A stretch of 64,000 nt of DNA from Arcobacter siniprincipis (GTDB lineage Bacteria > Campylobacterota > Campylobacteria > Campylobacterales > Arcobacteraceae): contig NZ_CP182343.1 of assembly GCF_048571125.1 (NCBI RefSeq), forward strand, positions 2,604,001 to 2,668,000, read 5' to 3'. How positions within the stretch are numbered: position 1 is the first letter of the stretch; each line of letters opens with the position of its first letter. The notes under the pieces were generated by a model. It was given only the letters and a program-made list of their open reading frames with translations, did not search any database and was not told the DNA's origin. Positions 25,409 to 33,990 of the stretch are shown in pieces. The position numbers and the translations under genes were made by a program.

Positions 25409-27136
25409 ATTTAACTTGTGATTAAATTCTGGAACTATTTCTTTTAATACTTTTATTTTATCTTCGCTTACTAAAAGTTCTTCAATCTTTTTATTTAATA
25501 GCTCTATATCAAACAATGTAGAACTTGCAACAGTAATTGAGTCATAATCTGTGTTCTTATCACTGTCATTTATAAGTAACTCTTCATATAACTTTTCACC
25601 TGGCCTTAAACCACAATACTCAATTTGTATATTTTCTCTACCGCTTAGTTCTATCATCTTTTTAGCTAAATCAACTATTTTTATAGGTTCACCCATATCT
25701 AATATAAATATTTCACCGCCTTTTCCTATACTTGCAGCTTGTAGAACAAGTTCACAGGCCTCAGGGATGAGCATGAAATATCTAGTAATATCAGGATGAG
25801 TTACTGTAATAGGGCCACCTGATTCAATTTGTGATTTAAATTTAGGAATAACACTTCCACTACTACCTAAAACATTTCCAAATCGTACAGCTACTATTTC
25901 AGTAGAATTAGAAACCACATTTTGGGCATAAAGTTCACAAATACGCTTTGTAGTTCCCATAACATTTGTAGGACGTACTGCTTTATCAGTAGATATTAAC
26001 ACAAATTTCTCAACCCCATATTTTATAGATAAATCTATGCAGTTTTTGGTTCCTATTATATTATTTGATATTCCTTCTAAAATATTATCTTCTACCAAAG
26101 GTACATGCTTATAAGCTGCTGCATGTATTACTATTTGGGGTTTGTATTTTTTAAATGTATTTTCAATAAAACCAAAGTTTCTAACCGTCTGCATAACTGA
26201 AACAACATTGTCACTACTTAACTCTTCAGTTATTTGATAAAGATTAAATTCACTATGATCTAATAAAATAAGTTGTTTTGCACCAAATTTTTTACACTGT
26301 CTTGATATTTCACTCCCAATACTTCCACCAGCACCTGTGATTAATACTACTTTATTTTTTATGAAGCTCTCAATTTTGTTTTTATCCAAATCTTTTGGAT
26401 GCCTTGCTAGTAAATCTTCTACAGAAATATCTTTTAGCTGAGTAGAGTAATCTTTTTCTTGTAGTATTTCACTCAGAGATGGAAGTATTTTAATCGTCTT
26501 AAAATATGGACTTAACTCATCATAAATAAATTTTATTCTACTTTTACTTGCGCTTGGCATTGCTATTACCAAAAGGTCATATTTTTGCATTTGAATTATT
26601 TTTTTTAACTTAGATTTAGAAAGTATTTGTATGCCATCAATACTTCTTTTTTGAAGTGTTTTAGAATCATCTATAAAATATTTTATATTATATTGACTAT
26701 TTCTATACTCTTCACCTAATTTTGTTCCAGCTTTCCCTGCTCCATAAATCACTATTCTTTTATCTTTTATTACCTTGCATTTATTTACAAAATAGTTATA
26801 TGAATACATTAAGAAATTTATGCAAAATAGATATAAAAAAAGCTCACTTGCAAGAAGAGCAAATCGAACTTCTCCATAATATATTGGCAAGTAAATAACA
26901 AAAGCAGCAAGATAAACTATGCTTTTGATTAAAAATGTTCGTGTAGTAGATTTGCTCCATGAAAGAGAATAGTCTTTATAAATCAAAAAGGAAGCAATAA
27001 TTCTTATTGCAATAACTCCAAAGATTAGACTTAATATTGGTTTTTGATGAAATATAAAAAAAGTCCAATAAAATGTAATAAAACTTAAACTTATAATTAC
27101 TAAAATATTTAAAACTCTTTTATCTAAAGTAAACAT
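25406..27136 (-). CDS. Membrane-bound UDP-GlcNAc 4,6-dehydratase, WbpM/PglF/CapD family
   Basis: The 576-residue protein has four N-terminal membrane helices, a nucleotide-binding domain with GAGKAGTKLG (about 130-140) and an extended SDR domain with GAGGSIGSEI. The catalytic segment STDKAVRPTNVMGTTKR has Met in place of the usual SDR Tyr, as in WbpM and PglF. It makes UDP-2-acetamido-4-keto-2,6-dideoxyglucose, the precursor of D-QuiNAc, D-FucNAc or bacillosamine. Its ATG overlaps the stop of the WbpL-like gene (TAATG), and it is the last gene of the cluster. The WbpV-WbpL-WbpM order suggests D-QuiNAc/FucNAc supply for O-antigen priming. Confidence 0.92.
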   Translation of the reverse strand: MFTLDKRVLNILVIISLSFITFYWTFFIFHQKPILSLIFGVIAIRIIASFLIYKDYSLSWSKSTTRTFLIKSIVYLAAFVIYLPIYYGEVRFALLASELFLYLFCINFLMYSYNYFVNKCKVIKDKRIVIYGAGKAGTKLGEEYRNSQYNIKYFIDDSKTLQKRSIDGIQILSKSKLKKIIQMQKYDLLVIAMPSASKSRIKFIYDELSPYFKTIKILPSLSEILQEKDYSTQLKDISVEDLLARHPKDLDKNKIESFIKNKVVLITGAGGSIGSEISRQCKKFGAKQLILLDHSEFNLYQITEELSSDNVVSVMQTVRNFGFIENTFKKYKPQIVIHAAAYKHVPLVEDNILEGISNNIIGTKNCIDLSIKYGVEKFVLISTDKAVRPTNVMGTTKRICELYAQNVVSNSTEIVAVRFGNVLGSSGSVIPKFKSQIESGGPITVTHPDITRYFMLIPEACELVLQAASIGKGGEIFILDMGEPIKIVDLAKKMIELSGRENIQIEYCGLRPGEKLYEELLINDSDKNTDYDSITVASSTLFDIELLNKKIEELLVSEDKIKVLKEIVPEFNHKLN

Positions 27137-28098
27137 TATTCAAAAGCCTTTTTTTTATCTACAAAATATATACTAGCATACAAAAGAATAAGAGATATAA
27201 TAAATGCTAAAAAAATATTTGAAACATAGTATACAATAACAAATAATAATATATTGATAAAGATAGATGCTATTACTACTTTACTATGACTCCAACCACT
27301 TTGAGTAAGTCTTTGATAAGCATGTTTTTTGTGTGCTTGGCTTAAACTTTCACCATTTTTTTTTCTTCTATAAAGTGTCAAAGTAGCATCAAACCAAAAA
27401 ACTCCAAATAAAATAACCCAAATCAAGAAGTTTGTACTCTCTTTATTTGCATAATAAATAGTAAATATAGCAATATTGTAACCTAAAAGAGTACTTCCAA
27501 CATCACCCATAAATATCTTAGCCTTATGCCAGTTCCAAATTAAAAATCCTAAAACTGCAACGGCTAAAACTAAAAAGTGATTTCCACCAAACAAAGCAAA
27601 CCCAGCAAGGGCTAAAAATAAAGCTTCACTGCCAGCATAACCATCAATACCATCTAAAAAATTATAAAGATTTATAAACCAAATAATCATAAAAAAAGTA
27701 AAAACATTAGTAAAAATTTGATTATCTATTGAAAATAAACCAAAATCAAGACTTCCAAGACCACCTAAAGCATATAGTCCAAGTAAAGAGACAAGTGATT
27801 GAACAATAAGTCTTAATTTTGCACTTAGTTCAAATAAATCATCAAAAAAACTAACCACAGAAATAATAATCCCAACTAAAAGTGCATAAAAAAGTGTTTG
27901 GTCAATCTGTTTTGTAAAATATAAATAAATCAAACCAATAAACCAAGTAATTGCAATAGCAATACCTCCACCATGAGGTGTAGGAGTAGTATGGGAGCTT
28001 CTATCATTTACATGAGCAATTAAAGACTTTTTTATCGCATACTCTTTTATAAGATATGTCAAAATAAACGAAAGAGAAAAGAAAATTATATAAAACAT
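27136..28098 (-). CDS. Undecaprenyl-phosphate sugar-1-phosphate transferase, WbpL/WecA family
   Basis: The 320-residue polytopic protein has the GT4 initiating-transferase motifs HGGGIAI, SFFDDLFEL, NLYNFLDGIDGYAG and FMGDVGSTLLG, plus about ten membrane helices. It should transfer an N-acetylated hexosamine phosphate (D-QuiNAc or D-FucNAc in WbpL relatives) to undecaprenyl phosphate and so begin the repeat unit. It is flanked by the dehydratase gene and, across a toxin-antitoxin insertion, by the WbpV-like epimerase. Sugar preference cannot be read from the sequence. Confidence 0.9.
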   Translation of the reverse strand: MFYIIFFSLSFILTYLIKEYAIKKSLIAHVNDRSSHTTPTPHGGGIAIAITWFIGLIYLYFTKQIDQTLFYALLVGIIISVVSFFDDLFELSAKLRLIVQSLVSLLGLYALGGLGSLDFGLFSIDNQIFTNVFTFFMIIWFINLYNFLDGIDGYAGSEALFLALAGFALFGGNHFLVLAVAVLGFLIWNWHKAKIFMGDVGSTLLGYNIAIFTIYYANKESTNFLIWVILFGVFWFDATLTLYRRKKNGESLSQAHKKHAYQRLTQSGWSHSKVVIASIFINILLFVIVYYVSNIFLAFIISLILLYASIYFVDKKKAFE

Positions 28099-28352
28099 TA
28101 GTAATGATACCTACAAGAAATTATTACCACACTATACTTAGTCACTTCATAGACAAGCCTATGCTCATCTGTAATCCTTCGTGACCAACATCCTGTAAGC
28201 TCATGCTTTAGTGGTTCAGGCTTACCAATCTCATTAAAAAAATCTCTTTTTATGTCTTTAATCAAGCTATTTATTTTTTTTAATACCTTTTTATCTTCTT
28301 TTTGCCATTGTTCATACTCTTCCCAACTTTCATCAGTCCATGTTATATTCAT
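28098..28352 (-). CDS. yoeB: YoeB-family mRNA interferase toxin
   Basis: The 84-residue protein matches YoeB along its length: W5, W10, the KPEPLKHELTG segment, WSRRITDEHRLVY and the terminal CRYHY. The residues used by E. coli YoeB (E46, R65, H83, Y84) are all present at the same numbers. YoeB cleaves mRNA in the ribosomal A site. The ATG overlaps the stop of the antitoxin remnant (ATGA), the normal arrangement for yefM-yoeB. The toxin frame looks fully intact although the antitoxin is broken. Confidence 0.93.
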   Translation of the reverse strand: MNITWTDESWEEYEQWQKEDKKVLKKINSLIKDIKRDFFNEIGKPEPLKHELTGCWSRRITDEHRLVYEVTKYSVVIISCRYHY

Positions 28353-28590
28353 GAATCTATTAGCTCTTTTTCTTTCACTTGTCCTTCTCTAGCATATTTT
28401 AAAGAAGAGAGTAATCTTTCTTTATTTTTTGGACTATTTAAAAGATAGTTTGTTTCTTTCATAGAGTTATATTACTCCATAGAAATCATCACTACATTTT
28501 CATGACCTTTTCTATGAATCACTACTTCTTCGTGATCATTATACACGCTTTCAAATTATTTCTGGCTTCTGTTAAACTTACTACTTGCAT
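28349..28590 (-). pseudogene. yefM: YefM-family antitoxin, broken by a frameshift and a stop codon
   Basis: An ATG at 28590 with AAGGA upstream begins MQVVSLTEARNNLKA, the YefM start. The frame then loses one base after the Lys codon and ends at 28522. The next frame continues the family pattern (VYNDHEEVVIHRKGHENVV, MISME) but meets TAA at the GAA of SMEEYNS. After that, MKETNYLLNSPKNKERLL runs open to the toxin start. An internal ATG at 28462 could yield a 37-residue C-terminal fragment, the part that in YefM binds YoeB. Both lesions are read directly. Confidence 0.88.
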
Positions 28591-28618
28591 GTAATATCCT
28601 TACATTTTATTGTACAGT

Positions 28619-28624
28619 ATTATA
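28619..28624 (-). promoter_or_regulatory. Possible -10 box of the yefM-yoeB pair
   Basis: TATAAT on the minus strand, 29 bases before the yefM ATG, within TATGATATAATACTG. No strong -35 box is seen. A promoter here would let the toxin be transcribed separately from the polysaccharide operon. Confidence 0.4.
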
Positions 28625-28646
28625 TCATACTTTTATTAAAAATTAA

Positions 28647-28700
28647 TCATTTAAAATTCAACACTAACCTTATCCCTTCTTCAACCCTTACTTTAGAAAA
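28647..28700 (-). pseudogene. Scar of an SDR epimerase C-terminus
   Basis: On the minus strand this stretch reads FSKVRVEEGIRLVLNFK then stop, which resembles the C-terminal helix of sugar epimerases, such as SVEEGISLMLKDI in the gene next door. Just upstream in another frame NKDSKEIFNKCNF also looks like an epimerase tail. It is probably what remains of a deleted gene. The match is short, so this is a tentative call. Confidence 0.4.
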
Positions 28701-28763
28701 TTGCACTTATTAAATATCTCTTTACTATCTTTATTTCCAAAACTATCCCCTAAAACCTAAACA

Positions 28764-29642
28764 TTAATCCCTAATATCTTTGAGCATCAAGGATATTCCC
28801 TCTTCCACACTATATAGGTTTGATAGATTTAATCTCTCTTTTGTGATACTATTATCCACTTCTAAACTTCTATAAAGTCTTTTGTGAAATGATGGTTTCA
28901 CTAGCTTTAATAAATTTTCAAAAAATGGTATTTTTATAAGATATACTTTTTTCTGAAGATTTTGTGCTATTAGTTCACATAATCTTGTAGTACTTAAAGG
29001 CTCATCATCAGAAGCCAAAAATACTCCCGATTGTTTTTGTTTTATTACTTCATCAACTAAATGACATAGATTTCCTATATAAACCATACTTCGTTTATTT
29101 TGAATACTTCCAAAAGGTAAAATAGATATTTTAGATACAAGTTTCACAAGAGATTTGATATTTGCTTTCACACCATAACCATAGACAATAGGAGTTCGAA
29201 CTATAGACACCATAAACCCTAAACCCTCATCACTAAGCCCTAGCAACTCTTGCTCAGCTTTTAATTTACTTTTTCCATACTCATCTTCTGGATTACAAAT
29301 ACTATTCTCAATATATTTACTATTTGTCTCTTCTCCATACACTTTTACAGTACTCATAAATATAAAGTGTTTAACACCTGATTCTTTAGCTTTTTTTGCT
29401 AATGCTAAAGTCTGAGTTACATTGACTCTTTCATACTCTTGAGCATTTGCTCCACCCATTTGATGAACCAAAGCTGAAAGATGAAACACTACATCCACAT
29501 CAGTACAATCTAAAGTATCAATCTTATCATTTCTAAAATTAAAAGTTTTTATCTTGTATTTCGAACTATGATTCTCAACAAAATAAGAACCAACAAATCC
29601 ACTAGCACCAGTAAGTAATATTGTTGTTTTATAATTCAACAT
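28764..29642 (-). CDS. NAD-dependent sugar epimerase/reductase, WbpV/WbjF-like
   Basis: The 292-residue extended SDR has the nucleotide motif TGASGFVGSYF near the start, STVKVYGEE and the catalytic YGKSK. The HLSALVHQMGGAN segment is typical of the WbpV/WbjF group found beside WbpL. Members reduce or epimerise the WbpM product to UDP-D-QuiNAc or UDP-D-FucNAc before transfer by WbpL. It lies between a WbuB-like transferase and the yefM-yoeB insertion. The exact stereochemistry is not decided by sequence. Confidence 0.8.
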   Translation of the reverse strand: MLNYKTTILLTGASGFVGSYFVENHSSKYKIKTFNFRNDKIDTLDCTDVDVVFHLSALVHQMGGANAQEYERVNVTQTLALAKKAKESGVKHFIFMSTVKVYGEETNSKYIENSICNPEDEYGKSKLKAEQELLGLSDEGLGFMVSIVRTPIVYGYGVKANIKSLVKLVSKISILPFGSIQNKRSMVYIGNLCHLVDEVIKQKQSGVFLASDDEPLSTTRLCELIAQNLQKKVYLIKIPFFENLLKLVKPSFHKRLYRSLEVDNSITKERLNLSNLYSVEEGISLMLKDIRD

Positions 29643-29659
29643 TTAACATTCACCATTCA
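29632..29659. repeat. Four degenerate 7-bp repeats across the epimerase start codon
   Basis: The units taattca, acattta, acattca and ccattca follow each other without gaps. They span the ATG of the epimerase (29640-29642) and the end of the SDR remnant upstream. Such heptamers may mark the joint where an older gene was removed. Confidence 0.5.
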
Positions 29660-29714
29660 AAATTATTTTGCTTCCTACAAAGCCACTTGAGCCTGTGATT
29701 AACAGTTTTTCCAT
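29643..29714 (-). pseudogene. 23-codon remnant of an SDR epimerase N-terminus
   Basis: An ATG at 29714, with AGAGG upstream, opens a frame reading MEKLLITGSSGFVGSK, the start of a Rossmann fold, then stops after 23 codons directly before the ATG of the intact epimerase. It starts 2 bases after the glycosyltransferase stop, as an operon gene would. It looks like the 5' stub of a deleted paralogue; translation could serve coupling to the next gene. Confidence 0.6.
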
Positions 29715-29715
29715 A

Positions 29716-30921
29716 TTAGCCTCTTTTTAACAACTCTAATAAATTATTAATAATTGTTCCTTTATTAAATACTGTATTCGTTAGAAATTCACAATTTTCG
29801 CTATAAGCTTTTCTATCTTGAGCATCTAATGAAATTGCAATTTTAAAAATAGATTTTATTTCTTGTATATTATTTGGAGAAGCGACTAGTCCTAAATTAT
29901 TTTCTTTTATAATATTTTGAGCTTCACCATTTATTATTCCAAGGATAGGCTTCCTTGCTGCAATATATGTTTGTGTTTTTGCAGGAACTGTTAATGAAAA
30001 TATTTCTTTATTTATTAAAGAAACTATTAATAAATCACTTGCTTCTAAGTATTTATAAATTTCTTCTCTTGGCTTTCTTCCCCAAAATACAATATTTCTA
30101 AATTTTCTTTCTTTTACAATACTTTTGAGTTTTTCTAAATATGAACCATCCCCTATTATATTAAGTTGAGCTTTATCCAAAAGACTTTCCTCTGAACTCC
30201 CAAAAGCTAAAATAATATTATCTAAATTCTGAACTTTCCCAATATTTCCAGCAAATGTAAAATGTATTTTATCATCATCACTTAATACAAATTTTTCTAG
30301 ATTTTTATTTAAATAATCAGCCCAATTTGTAGCATAAATAATTTCTTTTTTATCATTTAAATAAGGTATTATTTTTTGTTCAAATCCTTTTGCGGAAATA
30401 GCAAAATTTGAAGCGTGTTTATAAACATATTTTACAAAACAATTTAAAAAATACTCTAAAAATTTTGTTTTCTTAAAGCCATAAGCATATACGCTATCAG
30501 GCCATATATCTTGAATCCACAAAGTTACAGGCTTTTTATAAAACTGCTTTAATATAACTGCTGGAACCATACCAGTAAGAGGTCCAACTTGAAAACCAAA
30601 AATATAATCATATTTTTTCCCAATTTTCAGACTTATTACTGAACCCATAAACATAAAAGCAAAATATTTTAAAAGTTTTTTAAATAAACTTTTCTTATAT
30701 CCTGTAACTGCTTTTACTCTATAAATAGCGATATCATTCCAATTATCTTTTTGAAACCATTTATTTTTATATCCATCAAAAATCTCACTTTTAGGATATG
30801 AAGGTACCATTGTCAAAACATCAACATGATAACCTTTATTTTTCCATTCAAGAGCTAATTCATTTATTTTAAATTCTTCAGGATAAAAACACTCTGTTAC
30901 AATTAAAATCTTTTTTGACAT
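29716..30921 (-). CDS. Glycosyltransferase family 4, WbuB-like (FucNAc/QuiNAc transferase)
   Basis: The 401-residue GT-B protein begins ILIVTECFYPEEFKINEL and has TLWIQDIWPDSVYAYG, FTFAGNIGKVQNLD and VPAKTQTYIAARKPILG, features shared by WbuB and WbjE. In E. coli O26 and Pseudomonas aeruginosa O11 such enzymes sit directly after the UDP-L-FucNAc genes and add that sugar. It follows the WbjB-, WecB- and RmlD-like genes here, so it probably adds the L-sugar they make as the second residue of the repeat unit. Confidence 0.85.
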   Translation of the reverse strand: MSKKILIVTECFYPEEFKINELALEWKNKGYHVDVLTMVPSYPKSEIFDGYKNKWFQKDNWNDIAIYRVKAVTGYKKSLFKKLLKYFAFMFMGSVISLKIGKKYDYIFGFQVGPLTGMVPAVILKQFYKKPVTLWIQDIWPDSVYAYGFKKTKFLEYFLNCFVKYVYKHASNFAISAKGFEQKIIPYLNDKKEIIYATNWADYLNKNLEKFVLSDDDKIHFTFAGNIGKVQNLDNIILAFGSSEESLLDKAQLNIIGDGSYLEKLKSIVKERKFRNIVFWGRKPREEIYKYLEASDLLIVSLINKEIFSLTVPAKTQTYIAARKPILGIINGEAQNIIKENNLGLVASPNNIQEIKSIFKIAISLDAQDRKAYSENCEFLTNTVFNKGTIINNLLELLKRG

Positions 30922-30927
30922 AAAAGT

Positions 30928-31833
30928 TTATTTTCTAAAAAATTTATTTTTATAACAATCATCATTCATAACATGATAGTGCATATCTTCTACTAATTTT
31001 TGCCATGAAGGTGATACATATCCGGTAACTTCTTTAAATTTAGTACTATTAATACTTCTATCAAGCACAAAATCATCAAATGCATTTATTTTTATCACTT
31101 TTTTATATACATCTTTAATAATATTGAGCAATTCATATTTAGAAATAGCATTGCTCGAGACATGATAAAGTCCACTTAATTCTTTATTTGGTATAACATA
31201 ATTTGATATTATATTTACCATTTCAATAGTTGGGAATCCACTATAAATTGCTTGTGTAAAACCATTTGTCTCATTTTTTTGAGACATAAACCAATCAACT
31301 AAGCTATAATTTGTTTTTAATTCATGCCCAATAATAGAGGTCCGAAGTGTTATGCAATGGGGATAATGAACTTCTCCTAAAAATTTTGTTTTACCATACA
31401 AATCTTCTGCATTTGAAAAATCTTTTTCTGTATAATGACCTTTTTTACCATCAAATACACAATCTGTACTAATATGAATAAGCCTTGCATTTGCTGTTCT
31501 TGTTACAAGTGAAAGTCTATGCGGCAATTGAGCATTTACAGTAATAGCTGTTAAAGGATCTTTAGAAATAGGAAGTTGTTTGATAATTCCTATACAATTT
31601 ATTATAATAGTTGGTTGCACTCCTGCAATTGCACGAATTACTGTTTCAAAGTTATCAGCATCTACTCCATCTCTTATTTTACTTAACTCTTCTGTTGTAA
31701 AATACTCTTTTAAACTATTCTTGTTTCTTGTTGTTCCAAAAACTTCAAAATTATCATTTTTACTCATCTCTTTAAAAAGAGTATGTCCAAGCATCCCAGT
31801 CACACCAAGTATTAAAATTCTTTCATTTTTCAT
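30928..31833 (-). CDS. RmlD-like 4-ketosugar reductase (WbvR/FnlB position)
   Basis: The 301-residue SDR has GVTGMLGHTL, INCIGIIKQ, ISTDCVFDGKKG and the catalytic YGKTK, closest to the RmlD group. It lacks the C-terminal cupin domain of CapF/FnlB (about 370 residues). It lies between a WecB-like 2-epimerase and a WbuB-like transferase, 13 bases after the former. An RmlD-like reductase in this position is known from UDP-L-QuiNAc loci (WbvB-WbvR-WbvD of Vibrio cholerae O37, from memory), so the product may be UDP-L-QuiNAc rather than UDP-L-FucNAc. A role in rhamnose synthesis cannot be excluded, as no other rmlD is present. Confidence 0.8.
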   Translation of the reverse strand: MKNERILILGVTGMLGHTLFKEMSKNDNFEVFGTTRNKNSLKEYFTTEELSKIRDGVDADNFETVIRAIAGVQPTIIINCIGIIKQLPISKDPLTAITVNAQLPHRLSLVTRTANARLIHISTDCVFDGKKGHYTEKDFSNAEDLYGKTKFLGEVHYPHCITLRTSIIGHELKTNYSLVDWFMSQKNETNGFTQAIYSGFPTIEMVNIISNYVIPNKELSGLYHVSSNAISKYELLNIIKDVYKKVIKINAFDDFVLDRSINSTKFKEVTGYVSPSWQKLVEDMHYHVMNDDCYKNKFFRK

Positions 31834-31846
31834 TTTGCTAACCTTT

Positions 31847-32968
31847 TTAATATTTTTTCCAAACTGTTCTATTGATATACTCTATGTAACTAACAATTAT
31901 TCTTACAACTTTTTTTGATACATTTGATATATCATAATCTTTTACTATATCCATAGGTTTTTCTAAACATTGCTCTGTAACTATATCTATAGAATTAATT
32001 ATATCTTCACTTTTAAGCCCAGACATAATAAGTGTTCCCTCATCCATCCCCTCAGGTCGCTCATGTGCTTGTCTGATTGTAATAGCTGGAAAACCTAAAA
32101 TTGAAGACTCTTCAGTTATCGTTCCACTATCACTTATTGCACAGAATGCATTTTCCTGTAAAGCAATATAATCAAAAAAACCAAGTGGCTTCATAAACTC
32201 TATTAAAGGATTAAAATCTTTTTTATCCAAAAGTTCTAGTTTTTTTCTAGTTCTTGGATGAGTTGATACTATGATTCTTTTTTTATATTTAAGGGCAATA
32301 GCATTTAAAGAATCAAGCAAATCACTAAAGTTTTGTTCACTATCAACATTTTCTTCTCTGTGAGTACTTACAATAAAAAAATCTTTTGGTTTTAAATTTA
32401 GATTTTCTAAAACTTTTGAGTTTTTAATATCATTTTTGTAATATTCTAAAACTTCAAGCATAGAAGAGCCTGTTTTTATAATTGTTTCAGGTCTTAGCCC
32501 CTCAGAGATTAAATATCTTCTTGCATGTTCTGTTAAAGTCATGTTAATATCACTTAGTTGATCAACAATTTTTCTGTTTATCTCTTCTGGAACTCTTTGG
32601 TCAAAACATCTATTTCCTGCTTCCATATGAAAAATTGGGATTTTTCTTCTTTTTGCAGAAATTACAGATAAACAACTATTTGTATCTCCATAAAGTAAAA
32701 CAGCATCTGGTCTTAACTCTTCAAAAAGTTTATCAGAAGTGCTTATTACATTTGCAATGGTAAGGGCTGCACTGTCTGCTGCTGCACTTAAAAAATAATC
32801 AGGTTTTTTTATCCCCATATCATTAAAAAACACTTCATTAAGTTCATAATCATAATTTTGTCCAGTATGAACTAAAATATGATTCGTATATTTTTCAAGT
32901 TCAGCTATTACACGGCTTAATTTTATAATTTCAGGTCTTGTTCCAACAATTGTCATCACTGTTTTCAT
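31847..32968 (-). CDS. Non-hydrolysing UDP-sugar 2-epimerase, WecB family (FnlC/WbjD/WbvD role)
   Basis: The 373-residue protein has the family motifs TIVGTRPEIIKLSRVI, VHTGQNYDYELNEVFF, MEAGNRCFDQRVPEE and FCAISDSGTITEES. The start overlaps the upstream dehydratase stop by 4 bases. In L-FucNAc and L-QuiNAc pathways this enzyme inverts C2 of the UDP-6-deoxy-L-hexosamine as the last step. A general UDP-GlcNAc/ManNAc epimerase is the alternative; the neighbours favour the L-sugar role. Confidence 0.88.
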   Translation of the reverse strand: MKTVMTIVGTRPEIIKLSRVIAELEKYTNHILVHTGQNYDYELNEVFFNDMGIKKPDYFLSAAADSAALTIANVISTSDKLFEELRPDAVLLYGDTNSCLSVISAKRRKIPIFHMEAGNRCFDQRVPEEINRKIVDQLSDINMTLTEHARRYLISEGLRPETIIKTGSSMLEVLEYYKNDIKNSKVLENLNLKPKDFFIVSTHREENVDSEQNFSDLLDSLNAIALKYKKRIIVSTHPRTRKKLELLDKKDFNPLIEFMKPLGFFDYIALQENAFCAISDSGTITEESSILGFPAITIRQAHERPEGMDEGTLIMSGLKSEDIINSIDIVTEQCLEKPMDIVKDYDISNVSKKVVRIIVSYIEYINRTVWKKY

Positions 32969-33990
32969 GCGATAACTCCAAACTCTTTTAAGTCTTCTTG
33001 TATTTCAGTAAGTTTTAAAAGCATACTTTTTAATTCTTCTTCATTGAGTTGCTTTGTATTGTGAGAATGATAATCTACAACTTCATTTATAACTTCACCC
33101 TCTTCAAAAAACTTACCATAATTTAAATCTCGATTATCTGCAGGAATTCTGTAATACTCTCCCATATCAAGAGTATGAACCATCTCTTCTCTTGTCAAAA
33201 GTGTTTCATAGAGTTTTTCACCATGTCTCGTACCTATGATATTTATCTTATGTTCAGGCTTTCCTAATATATTTTTTAAAGTATTTGCAAGAAGTTCAAC
33301 TGTACAAGCTGGAGCTTTTTGTACAAATATATCACCATTTTTCGCATTTTTAAATGCAAACATCACTAAATCGACCGCATCATCTAAACTCATCATAAAT
33401 CGTGTCATATTGGGATCTGTTATTGTTATATCTTTCCTTTCTCTTATTTGATTTATAAAAAGTGGAATTACAGAACCACGACTTGCCATAACATTTCCAT
33501 ATCTTGTGCAAGAGATAACTGTTTGGGACTCATCAAGATTTCTACTTTTTGCAACAGCCACTTTTTCCATCATAGCTTTGCTTATTCCCATAGCATTTAT
33601 AGGGTATACAGCTTTATCTGTACTAAGAACTACAATATTTTTAACTTGATATTTGATTGCAATATTAAGTACATTTTCAGTTCCTACTACATTAGTCTTA
33701 ACTGCCTGCATTGGATAAAACTCACAAGATGGTACTTGTTTAAGTGCTGCAGCATGGAAAATATAGTCAACCCCTCTTATAGCATCATCCAAAGAATTCA
33801 CATCTCTCACATCACCTAAATAAAACTTTAATTTATCATTGTTATATTTTTTTCTCATATCGTCTTGTTTGAGTTCATCTCTGCTAAAAATTCTTATTTC
33901 TTTTATATCTGTATTTAAAAAATTACGAAGAACGGCGTTTCCAAAAGAGCCAGTGCCCCCTGTAATTAAAAGTATTTTATTTTTAAACAT
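32965..33990 (-). CDS. UDP-GlcNAc 4,6-dehydratase/5-epimerase, FnlA/WbjB/CapE family
   Basis: The 341-residue soluble SDR has TGGTGSFGNAVL, LSTDKAVYPINAMGISKAMM with Met in place of catalytic Tyr, and TRHGEKLYETLLTREE, as in FlaA1, WbjB and CapE. It starts the L-sugar pathway by converting UDP-GlcNAc to the 4-keto-L-hexose intermediate. The next genes supply the 2-epimerase and the 4-reductase. It is distinct from the membrane-bound dehydratase at 25406-27136, so the cluster holds both the D- and L-series branches. Confidence 0.9.
   Translation of the reverse strand: MFKNKILLITGGTGSFGNAVLRNFLNTDIKEIRIFSRDELKQDDMRKKYNNDKLKFYLGDVRDVNSLDDAIRGVDYIFHAAALKQVPSCEFYPMQAVKTNVVGTENVLNIAIKYQVKNIVVLSTDKAVYPINAMGISKAMMEKVAVAKSRNLDESQTVISCTRYGNVMASRGSVIPLFINQIRERKDITITDPNMTRFMMSLDDAVDLVMFAFKNAKNGDIFVQKAPACTVELLANTLKNILGKPEHKINIIGTRHGEKLYETLLTREEMVHTLDMGEYYRIPADNRDLNYGKFFEEGEVINEVVDYHSHNTKQLNEEELKSMLLKLTEIQEDLKEFGVIA

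Noticed and set aside
28621..28763. Insertion sequence bringing in yefM-yoeB
   Set aside because: No transposase, inverted ends or target duplication is visible around the pair.
31847..32968. 2-epimerase as the enterobacterial common antigen WecB
   Set aside because: No ManNAcA dehydrogenase (WecC) is nearby; the dehydratase and reductase neighbours favour the L-hexosamine role.
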